Assembly: GCA_020536535.1 (NCBI GenBank)
Contig: JAHLWZ010000744.1
Span: 1 to 22,850 of the forward strand
Length of the DNA: 22,850 nucleotides
Source: Pelomyxa schiedti
Lineage: Eukaryota; Evosea; Pelobiontida; Pelomyxidae
Reading direction: 5' to 3'
Each line of letters begins with the position of its first letter. Position 1 is the stretch's first letter. This document shows positions 9,390 to 19,377 of the stretch, piece by piece. The position numbers were made by a program, and so were the translations under genes. Under the pieces are notes generated by a model. That model ran no database searches. It saw only the letters and a program-made list of their open reading frames with translations, and had not been told where the DNA came from.

Positions 9390-12300
9390 ATGGCATCGAT
9401 ACGGGGCAGTACCGGGGGAAGTGGAGGGAGTAGCGTATGGGAGCCAGTAAGAGTTAGCACTGCAGGTCCTCTGCCTCGAGCGTGGCACAGTGCCGTGACG
9501 ATGGGATCTAAGATCTACATCTTCGGTATACTTTTTTTTTCCCCCATTTCCTCGGGGCTCTTTGGAGGCGGTTTTTTTTTTGCGGTTCCCTTTTTTTTTT
9601 TTAAAGAAACAACTCTCGAATCAGGTGGTATGAGAGATGGCACCGTGTGCTCTGATATGCAGATTCTCAATTTAGGTTTGTGCAACCCTTAAATTTTCTC
9701 CACTGCACCTCTTAATTCAGTTTTTCATTTGTCATAATTTATGCACAACAGAGGGTCTTTGTGGCTGGAATACACCTACGTTCACAGGCTCTGCCCCAAA
9801 AGCGCGTTGTGGGCATACTGCCACTTTGATACCACGCACTTCAATGCTGGTTTTCGGGGGTGCTGACGACCCCACTGGGGATGAACTGGCCCCCGCTGAT
9901 ACCAATGTACTCAATTTGGAAACTTTTGCTTGGGGAAGACCAAGGACAACTGGTATGTTCCATTTCTTACAAAATTTCGTCACCAACTGTTGAAAGGAAC
10001 ACCCCCAGAACCAATGTGCCATCATACTGCTGTTTTTATTCCTGCAAGTGGGAACGTCTTTTTTTTGTGTGGAAAGACTTCGAAGGGACCAACAAACTCT
10101 TTTTACGCTTTCTCCACAAGTATTCTAGTTGCTTTTCACAGATTATCCAAATAAACTTATGATTCCTTCTCAAGCAAATCGGACTTGGGCAGCACTGGCA
10201 AAGCCTCCTCTGCTTCCGCGTTATCATCACGCCGCTGTTGTCATGGGGAATAAGATGTATGTTTTTGGGGGAACAGATGGCAGAGCAACACTGGGTGACT
10301 TCTGGTGTTATGATACTGGTTTGGAACTTATTTTTTACTATGAGTTGTCACTGTTATTCTAGTGTCGTCCCGGTGGACACAAGTATTTGTTGAAGGAAAC
10401 TGCCCCCCTCCACTTTCTGGTCACTCAGCTGTTGTAGTCGCTAATCGTATCTTGGTTTGGGGTGGCCTCTCTGAAACAGGACCAAATGAAAATTTGTTTG
10501 CATACGACATCAACACATCTCGGTGGCACCATGTTACCCCAGTATTAAGGGGTTCCAGTGGGGACTCTCCTGGTCCTCGAGTGGGATTTGTATGTAATGA
10601 GGCAAACAGGAAAATCTATTTAATAGGAGGAGTTCCTCCGAATGGCCCTTCAACATCACCCGCCTTGTCCACCCCGTTCGTTTTAGTAACAGGTATGGTA
10701 ACTTCTCCACAAATTGAAAAATATCACACTGAGATTATGTGTCTAGGGAAACTAGAATTTACTCCCCTCTCTCAACATCCTGGCCCTAAATTAATATGTA
10801 TCCAATATATTTCTTTGCAACAGAGACTCACATATCCAAAGCTCCTTCGTGGTCATCAGAGAACCTGCGGATTCTAAATGTATTATTTCAGAAATCAGTC
10901 AAGTATTTAACTAGTCTAAGGATTCTGATAATTCCAGACCCCTTAGCCCGATCGCAACCCTCACAACATCCCCAACGTAATTTCTTTCTATTTTTACTCC
11001 AATACTTACAATTGACCTCATAGACTTGAGCCTACCGAAGTAGCGACTCTAAGAGCGGTAACACCAGTCCTATCAGACTCATTATCGTCTTCTACTCAAT
11101 TAAATCGCACATTTCATCAACCCCCATTTGTACAATCAGCTCCTCAGCTGTACTGTCCCAACCCACAGCACCCCTCACAACAGCCCCAGCCTTCACCAAC
11201 CCCAACGCCAACACCAACACCACCGTTATTTGACTCAGATGCAGTTGCTAGACTTGCTGAAGAGGAGAAAAGAAGCAGGGACCTTGCACAACAAATTGCA
11301 CTACTTACCACAGAAAAAAATACCATCATGGACACTTTGAATAGAGTTTTGGAAACAAATGTGGAAACAAAAAAGGAGCTTGAGGAACTTCACAATACAA
11401 AGTGTTCTCTGAATACTGAGTTGGACTCTCTACGAGAGTTGCATAACACAACAACTAATGAAGTTACCTCACTGCACACGCAGCTGACAACAGCACAAGC
11501 CCTCAAAGAGAAGCTCGAACTCATGCTTACAAATCAAAATGTACAACTGCAGCAAATGGAACAAATGAAGATTGAGAGAGACACCCTCCTAGAGTCCAAT
11601 GACAGTAGTGTCAAATTAATTGCTTCTTTAAGAACAGAGATTGAGACCATAAGACAAGAGAATAATTCTCTTTCCCAAAACCTTGACAACCGGCAAACTG
11701 AGACTGCACAGTCAGTTGAAAAAACATTCACAGAAATTGATCTCCGGAAGTTGGAAGAAGAAAAAATAGCACTTGTGCAAAACTTGGAAACTCTGAAAAT
11801 GGAGCTTTCTGAAGAACGGTCCTGCAAGAACAGCATCACCAAAGAGAAGATGAGTATTGAAGAGGAGGTCTCCAAGTGCAAACTTCAGTACCAGGAAGAA
11901 ATAATTTCTGCCCGACAAGAAATCACAACCTTACAACAGCGCCTCTCTCTAGAAGACGCTACACATAAGCAAGAAGCAGCTCAGCTTAAACAACAACTGG
12001 AGCTTGCAAGTGCTCGCGGCGGCTCAGCCATGTTTGGTGAAGCAGAGTACACATCTCTTCAATCACAGCTGGAGAAATGTCTCCAACAACTTGCAGCAGA
12101 ACAAGAAGTTGTGACAGCATTGCGAAAAGAGCTTCTAGAATCAACTCGCCTGCTAGAGGAACAAGAAAACAAGAGTAAAATGTCTGAAGAGCATCGAATA
12201 CAACTGGAAAAGCTGACCGGCAATTACTCGGATTTGACATCGAGACATAACAATCTGAAAACTATCCTTGAGTGCACTAAACGGGATAGGGATGACTTAC

Positions 12301-15300
12301 AGTGTCAGCTGACACAACAGGCAGGCAGGATTGAGGAATACGAAAAAAAGCTAAAAGATAACTCACAAGTTATTGAGGGGCTGGTGGCGGACAAACTTTC
12401 CATAGAACACGAGTACAAACAAATGCAAGAGCTCCAGCAAAACAAGACTGATTCAGGCACCGCACAGAGTGAGATTATGGCACAAATACAAACTCAAGCC
12501 GTTCAACTTACAGAGCTCCACCTTAGAGTTGCTGAGATGGAAACGTTGAAAGATGCGCTTCAGTCGAAATGTGAGGCCATATTACAGGCGGACGAAGCCA
12601 GGAATAAAGCAGAAATTGAACTTCATTCATTGCAGAAGGAACTTGAAAAGATACAATCTCTAAGGCAACAAGACCTTGAAAAAGAAAGGGAAATGCAAAA
12701 CGCCATTAATTTGGAAAAATCACTACAAAACGAGCTCCAATCGAAGCTCAGAACCGTAGAGAATGAAAGAGATACAACGAAGGCAAAGCTAGTTATTGCA
12801 GAGCAGGCACTTATTCAATATGAGACTGCCCAGAAAGCACTACAAGCTGACATTCAAAAAGAGAGAGATCTACGTACAGCACAGATCACTGAACTAAAGG
12901 CACTTGCAACAGTGCCCGAGTCCACAGTGAAGGATCCGTCATACAATGATCAGCTCGAAAGAATACGACGTATGCATGACGTGGAAACAGCCTCACTCCA
13001 AATGCAACTGGAAGAAGCTCTAAATACTATTTCACGACAAACATCAGACATTTCTGAGGCTCAACTTGTGCTTGAGGGTGAACGGGCCGAATCCAGAGAA
13101 ATGAAATCAACAATAACAAAGCTTAACGCAGAAATTCTGGAATACCAAGGAAAGTGTCAACTTGTTGACACTTCTATAGGAACAGGCTCTCTACAAACAG
13201 AAGAAATGGAGAAGGTTCAAGCTCAGCTTTCCTCTATCCAAGTTGCTGTAGACACCGCCAGGGGGGATGTATTAAGATTAGAGACGGAAAACCAAAATCT
13301 CCGTGAGTCGAATCAAGAGAAAGCATTGCAAGCTGAAGTGCTCACAAAAGATCTTTCTGCTGTTCGAAGCACCAATACAGCACTTGAGATGGGGATGCAT
13401 GAACTCCATACATCAATTGAAAAGAATAAGCAAATACTTAACCAGTTAGATGCCGAAAAAATGCTCTTTGTCAAGCAAGTCACTGATCTCAGTGGTCGTG
13501 CAGACGAACTCAAAATGCTCACTCAAACTTTAGCAGTAGAGCGTGAGCAACTGCGATCAGATCTGGCTAACCACATAAAACTGTTTAAGGCAAAGGAAAA
13601 GGAGTATGCAAAAAAAGTGTGTCTACCTGTAACCATTGCATTCATCTTAATTTATCCATGTAGCTGACAGATATGAAAACCGCACTTATAGGAGCCCAAA
13701 ATGATAAGAAGACGTTGGTACCTCTTTTTCCAATTTCTTACCGTGGCATTGACAGAAAATAGGAATCTGAACGTGTTCGTCTTGAAAGGGAAAATCGAGC
13801 AATCAAAGTAAAACGCTTTCTAACTATTTCTTATTGTTTTTCTTATTTGCCAGCAACTTACTCATTTAAGGCAGATGTTGACCGCGCAGTGGCTAGGATA
13901 TGTCAGTCCAAAAGTGAATATGTACTGCTACCGATATTTGCAAATGTTTTACTTCCGTTTACAGAAAGAACTGGAGCTTTATGCTGAGCAGCTTCAATCA
14001 CAGTTCGATGAAACAAATCTGGCCAAGGTCGATATTCAAACAAAGTTTGACAAGCTATGCACAGATTACTCCATGAAATCCAATGAACTGGAGGAAATTT
14101 CTCTCCGATGTGACAAGGAAGTGTCTTCACGTAATGCTATTACCCAGGAATTGCAGTCGAAATTAGATAAGGCTATATCAGATTTGGCTGAGAGTTCAAC
14201 GAAACACACGTTAGTTGTGCAGTCCCTACAGCAGCAAATAGAAAATCTTTCCACCGAACTTTCACAATCCACCACTGCAAAATCTGCTGCCCAGGAACTC
14301 TTGCAAACGAAAATTGCACGGCACATCGAAGAGCAGCGGGAACTGCAATCTAAGATTGAGAATCTAACTACAAACTTTGGCGATTCAAATATGGAGGAAT
14401 CCAATCAGAACCTGCACATGAAGATTGCACAACTCAATACTGATATAGAAACCATCAATTTGAGGCATGAGACAGAAAAGTCCGCACTTCAATCAAAAAT
14501 ATCCCAATTGTCATCAGAGCTTGCACAATCCATCACCTTGTGTCGTGAGGCAAAAGCCTCAAACCAGCCCCATGCCGAACTAATGGGCGAATTGATACCA
14601 ATTTCACATGAACCGGACATTCAAGTGAAGCACGACGCACCTGATACGAGCACTTCCCTAAATGAGACCAAAAACTGTGATACTGCAAGTGTACAAACAG
14701 AACTGCAGACGACTGCAATCGAAATTTCAAAACTGTCAGAAGAAAATTCTCAGCTTAAGGCATTTTAAATAATTTAGACGCAGGCTAATCAGTCTCACAA
14801 ATAACAGATACAAATTGAGAGCATAAACAAATTGCTTCAGCAGACAAAAGTATCAAGTGAGGAAGATCTAGCAGCACAGTCAAAAGAGATACAGATACTC
14901 CAGGTTTTCCTCTTTTCCTTGTTTACTATTATTACCAGCTTACTGGATCAAAAGGAAAAAATCAATTCAGTGTGTCAGCAAAACGCAGAATCAGCTCGTC
15001 TTGTAGAACTCAAGCTGGAGCAAGAAGTACAAGAAAAGAAAACCCAAATTGAAAATCTTGGGAAAGAAAATACGAACTTACAGGTCTCTTCCAAGGGTAG
15101 TTAACTCGCTCTCAAAAGCAAAAAGGAAGTAATGAGTAGTTTGAAGAGTTTATTGACTCAAGCTGAGGCAGAAATTCAAGCAAATAAAGCCGTAAGTACC
15201 CAGTCAGTGTTGATGTCCATTAACGATTTGTACAAGGAAAAGAAAAACTTCGAAGAAGAAATATTGAAGCTTCAGGCATCCGTTGTAACTCTTGACGAAA

Positions 15301-15654
15301 ACTGCAAATTGTTATCTTCTGTAGGTTCTTGTTTTGCTGACGCTATACTTACCTTTTCTTGTACAGGCACTTGCCGAACTCCAACAACAGTCCAGTCCTG
15401 AAGCTGAAACACTCAAGCAACAGCTTGAAGTCCTGACACAAGAATTCAACAACATCCAGGAGAACCGCGACCAGTGGAAATCAGCGGCTGAGGCAATGGA
15501 ACAGCTCGGTAGACAATCAGTAGTTGAGCGTGATGCTACAATTGCTGAATTGACGGCTCAAAAAGAGCGACTGGAAAACACATTAGCCACAGTCGAGCAA
15601 AAGAACGAGTCACTGGACCGCATGCTAAAAAAACTAACCAATCTCAAGACATGA
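9390..15654 (+). CDS. Kelch-repeat and long coiled-coil protein (Tea1/Kel-type architecture)
   Basis: Seventeen exons: 9390-9525, 9625-9675, 9752-9952, 9997-10119, 10142-10318, 10363-10692, 10824-10879, 10915-10976, 11024-13616, 13664-13717, 13763-13807, 13871-13921, 13965-14759, 14808-14903, 14955-15083, 15126-15320, 15367-15654 (TGA). All phases agree; about 1,793 aa. The N-terminal ~330 residues are Kelch blades (PLPRAWHSAVTMGSKIYIFG, RYHHAAVVMGNKMYVFGG, GHSAVVVANRILVWGG, GFVCNEANRKIYLIGG). A Ser/Pro-rich linker with PTPTPTPTPP follows. From about residue 450 to the end the protein is Gln/Glu/Leu-rich coiled coil. Fungal Tea1/Kel proteins with this layout mark cell ends and microtubule tips; that role here is inference. 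Start: ATGGCATCGATACG at 9390. Uncertainties: 15192-15236 has perfect GTAAGT..AAG ends but is open and in frame (45 nt), and is kept as coding. Confidence 0.88.
10120..10141 (+). other. 22-nt intron in the Kelch gene
   Basis: The sequence begins GTATTCTAG and ends TTTTCACAG. Removing it joins phase 1 to phase 1 (FST|NYPNKLM) and restores the Kelch frame. Reading through gives a stop within a few codons. It is the shortest intron that I can support in the window. Confidence 0.6.
11193..11225 (+). repeat. CCAACA-type microsatellite
   Basis: Short imperfect tandem tract within the Kelch gene, encoding the alternating Pro-Thr linker between propeller and coiled coil. Confidence 0.75.
14760..14807 (+). 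other. GC-AG intron in the Kelch gene
   Basis: The frame ...SEENSQLK ends at 14759 and coiled coil resumes at 14808 (IQIESINKLLQQ) after ATAACAG. No GT is available near the donor; the intron starts AAG|GCATTT. Reading through meets TAA after two codons. Phase 0 on both sides. Confidence 0.65.
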
Positions 15655-15868
15655 CCAACAGCCAACGAACATGAGGGGCTGAGCAGCCTCACTCCCTGTT
15701 CAAGTATTTTGTACTATCATTTCACCCTAAGAAACCCACTATTCAAACACACCCAAAAAAAAAAAAACCACTTGAATTTTGCAACATCCTTCTTTCTCTT
15801 AGGAACAACAACTGTTGAATGAATTTATTACAGTTGAAGTTTCCTACTTCCCAGTAAGTCACCGAATA
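15655..15868. other. Convergent 3' intergenic region
   Basis: Lies between the Kelch gene stop and the Arf-like gene stop on the opposite strand. It holds an A-rich run near 15756 and no ORF of note. Polyadenylation signals for both genes should be here, but no clean AATAAA was identified. Confidence 0.4.
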
Positions 15869-16807
15869 CTAAGCACCAGCATTCCTTAAGATAGCCTGAA
15901 CAACCCACTCCAAGGCCTCCCAAATGCCTTCATGTGTTATAGCCGTAGTTGGTTGCACGTGCCAGTCCCTGCTGCCTGTTGGAATGTCACGCAGCCCAAG
16001 TGCTTGTATTATTTCATCAGGCCCCACGGCACTAGGCAAGTCTTGCTGAAATAGAAGCATCAGGGAGCAAGAAAATTTAGTGTAGTAAACCTTATTGGCA
16101 AGTACACATAAGGGGACTTTGACGAGCTCGCGGGAACTCAGAACCTATATTTGTGTTGGTAAATGATGGTGTCTCCTGAGTGCTATGTGTTGTGTGGTGT
16201 TTGTGTAGTATTGCTGTTGTACTTCGGTCCATAGGGCTTGGCGGGACTCCTCGAATCGCCTGCGGTCGTTGGAATCGACTATGTAGATGATGCACTGGGT
16301 GTTATCGTAGTAGTGCCGCCATAGAGGCCGGATTTTGTCACTTTCAACGGGGTTGGGTTGGAATTACTTCTTGTGTGTGTGACATACATGCCGCCTACTG
16401 CCCATACAGTTAAATCAGCACCTTTTAGAGGTATGGTCTCAACACAGAACCCGATGTTGGGCCCGGCTGACACGACTTCGCCCAACTTCCACTAGGGTAA
16501 TGTAAAAGAAAGGAGTTTGGGAGCGATGAGTACTTTCGTACCATATACAAAGTAGTTAGAGAGCCAGCGGCATCCAATCCTGTTGTTTTGTTGAGGGTTT
16601 AAAGTTTTATGGTACTAGTATAGTACCTATCATCAAAACTCGAAAATTTCGTCTTTTCTCCAGTGATAACAGGCCACTAAGTTTTGAGATCAGCCCGTGC
16701 TTCCGACTGTCGTCTAATTGTGCAAGCCTAAGAAGGTCCTTAGTGTTTTTTTTTGCCAGTCATTCAAGACACCTTTGCAGGAATTTGCTGTACTCTGGAA
16801 CTCTCAT
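15869..16807 (-). CDS. Arf/Arl-family protein with lost nucleotide-binding residues (possible pseudo-GTPase)
   Basis: Exons: 16807-16773 (tentative), 16676-16627, 16579-16542, 16491-16388, 16340-16223, 16144-16091, 16045-15869 (TAG), about 191 aa. The Arf fold is easy to follow: [114 protein letters not shown]. Against the Arf consensus, P-loop GKT reads GSL, switch-I PTIGF reads PNIGF, and WDVGGQ reads WAVGGI (the last residue is split by the 16387-16341 intron). NKQD is kept, split by the 16090-16046 intron. So Lys, P-loop Thr, switch-I Thr, DxxG Asp and catalytic Gln are all replaced. Phases agree across all introns, and spacing matches Arf with no gaps. The first exon and start (ATG 16807) are uncertain. 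Confidence 0.82.
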
Positions 16808-16901
16808 TAAAAATTTCAACTTCCACAGAGAGTCCTCAAGGCTGGTGGTGCTATGCAGAATATCAATCCTAAGACTGGTTACACCCATTCAGGTTTGATC
16901 A

Positions 16902-18977
16902 CTACCTCTCCACTGGAAGCATACTAGCTGCGAGCTTGTAAATTGCTCTATTAGGTGACGCTAACTCGGCCTCAAGCCACCCTTGGCGGGTCCATTTGAG
17001 TTCTGTTCTGGAAAAATATTGGGACATTGAATTTCCTCAAATCCACTTGGGAGACCTACTGGGAAAAAATTGGTTTCCACAGGCTATCACTTGATGATAT
17101 GATACGCAGTGCTTTGCTTGTTCTTCCGAGAGCGAGTAAAGACTGGGTAAATTCATTAGGGAGTGGGACAGAAGAAATGCAGGTTACTTGGGGGTCTTTA
17201 ATGAAGGAAAGCAAGTGCCAAAGTAAAGGCGTAGGCAGTACCGAAAATGCTCCCAACGGGGTTGAAGGAGTATGAGAAGTAGGAAGTGCGCCACAAACTG
17301 CTGCTGTGTGCAACCAACCACACGAAACCTGAAAAGAAGTCACAAAAGACATGGTGAATTGTGTTAACTGATAAAATGGGTGCTGACACGGATAAAATTT
17401 GTGTGGGAATGAGAACATAGTCGGAGCACGGTTGCCCACATTGTCCATGTCTATTTGACCCAAACATATACCTGAAGCAAGTTATTCAAGGTTAAGAGGG
17501 GAATGATAACAATTTTCCGGAACTGGATACAATGCCGCTGTGCGACTCACCTGATGAACCATTGGCCGAAATTTCTATAACGCGTTCCTATGAGGACATT
17601 GAGTTGTTCTTCTAATTTGAGAAGCTTCAACTTTTCGATTGAATAGTTCCATATTAAAATCGGACAAAGGCCTGCAGTAAAACCGCACTCTTAGTATAAT
17701 TAGTAACGGAGATGAAGTAATACTGAGGGATAACTGTATCTGATGCTGATGCAAATCCACAATTTCCATGCCTACCCCAGGAGAATATCTTTCAAATGTT
17801 AATCACTTTGCCGAACCAGAATATAAATCACATTTGTACGAAAATTTGGATGGTTTGCTTGAGTTGTTGCCAAAGAATGGCAATCTCCACACGCTATATT
17901 ATCGATAACTTCAGTGAATATTTCTGATGGCTGAAAATTGACAGGATGCGGGCAATATCTTTCGGCAGTGTCACCAACTCCAAGTTGGCCATACCTTTTG
18001 TATTCAGGCATTACTAGACATTGCATGGGAAAACCTATTAGCTCCACAAGAAAAAACTGTCCCAAGGTCTGTGAGGAATAAAGTGTGTTGACCACCACAG
18101 GCAGATTTGGTTATTCTCACACGGAGGTCAATTTTTTCTGGCTTTTTTCGGTCCTATGCTATTATCAGTAACTGTTAGTATATTATCCATAAAACCTTGC
18201 AGTCACCTAGACCCAGTTGGCCATGTGAGTTGGTTCCCCAGGAGAACACTGTCCCGTCTTTACAACACACAACTGAAAACCCGTCTCCAGCTGAAACCTG
18301 AAGTAAAATCAATGGCAAATAAGGCAGTATGGGCCTGATAGTACGTGAGTAACCAGAACGGGTTTAAGTTCGGCAATAATTGCAGGAGCCTTACTCTTGC
18401 CTTCAACTTCACCCCACAGCCACACACAATTCGTCATATCCTCAATAGCCATACTATGCATGCCACCGCAAGATATCCTCTTTATCCTACAAGACTTCAT
18501 CCTACCAACCATAAGTTCAACACCGCACAAACACAGACTCTATCCGCAACAACGCAGATATATATACCCCTTCACAACAGCAGGGGCCTTGCACTGTGGG
18601 CCACTGTACTTCCTCCCAGTCATTTCCGAAACAGTGACTGCTGCCGCTACGGCCTTGTCCGCGCCCCACTCGTACACGCTGCCTACGTCATCAACCACGC
18701 ACGTGCAACTGCCCCCGCACGCAACTGCTACTTTCGGTGCAGTTGCTTCTGGTGACGTAGTCTCCAATGTGGCGCAGCCGCCGTCGCCGCTGCAACTGCC
18801 GTGTGCTGCTGGTGCTGCAGTTGCACGTGACGTGGGGGCGGAGGAGATCCCGGAAGACGGCAAAAACACGGGGCTGGGGATGTGCTGCGGCTGCGGCCCA
18901 CCCGTGGGACTCCAAGAGTGACCAAGTTGGCCGTAAGACGCGTCCCCCCAAGTGACAACAAACCAACGGCTCGTCAT
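16902..18977 (-). CDS. RCC1-repeat protein with C-terminal F-box
   Basis: Ten exons: 18977-18568, 18537-18354, 18297-18196, 18153-18035, 17994-17832, 17788-17708, 17630-17551, 17471-17369, 17328-17060, 17007-16902 (TAG), 538 aa. Start ATG 18977 gives MTSRWFVVTWGDASYGQLGH. RCC1-type blades follow: VYEWGADK, CGGMHSMAIED then VWLWGE, VFSWGTNSHGQLGLGD, VFSCGANRYGQLGVGD then ACGDCHSLA, IFSWGRHGNCG, YMFGSNRHGQCG then VSCGWLHTAAVCG. After the propeller comes an F-box-like segment: LLWHLLSFIKDP, LLALGRTSKALRIISSSD, SLWKPIF. By family it would be an SCF ubiquitin-ligase adaptor with the propeller holding substrate; that is inference. Exon 1 is GC-rich with a Ser/Ala/Gly-rich loop. The join at 17707-17631 is the least certain. 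Confidence 0.82.
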
Positions 18978-19377
18978 CAAAACTATCGGATCGCGTAAGA
19001 CTGATTTGTTGGAACCACTCCTTGATATCACCCAACGCGGTGTCTAGTCACCGAGTTTGTGGTAGCAGGAGAGTAGTTAACAAAGCGGGCGTGTTTGACC
19101 TGAAACAAAAAATCGAAGTGGAAATCCTTAAGATGCTGGTGGTGACGCAATCACGAGAAATGGCACTTGGAATTTTGGGAATTGTTCTTGTATCTTTTGT
19201 GGGGCTTGTTTACTGAGAACAAGTGGGAGACTGTTTTGTGCGGTGAGTAGGTGCGTGAGAAGGGTGGGCGGGAATGGACGGCTAAGAGAACTTCCAGCTC
19301 CGGACAACTCGTTTGGACAGTTTGGCTTCACCTGAGTGGAATTTAAGTGCAAAGAATTCTCTGGAACGAGTTGGGAA
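18978..19377. promoter_or_regulatory. Intergenic region between two minus-strand genes
   Basis: 400 bp upstream of the RCC1/F-box gene and downstream of the UTP3-like gene. The minus-strand frame extends upstream of ATG 18977 without another ATG. A short plus-strand ORF ending at 19216 is hydrophobic but unsupported. No promoter motif was recognised. Confidence 0.35.

Noticed and set aside
10693-10823. Open frame across the 131-nt intron after the last Kelch blade
   Set aside because: Reading through reaches a stop and puts the next exon out of frame; splicing gives a phase-1 join and leads into the Ser/Pro-rich linker.
13875-13964. Read-through frame in the Kelch gene (start MLTAQWLGYVSPK)
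   Set aside because: The coiled-coil pattern is kept only in another frame (ADVDRAVARICQSKSEY) with a GTACTG..TTTACAG intron that joins in phase.
19022-19216. Short plus-strand ORF with a hydrophobic end
   Set aside because: Its only in-frame ATGs are near the 3' end, leaving under 30 codons; no splice context or family resemblance.
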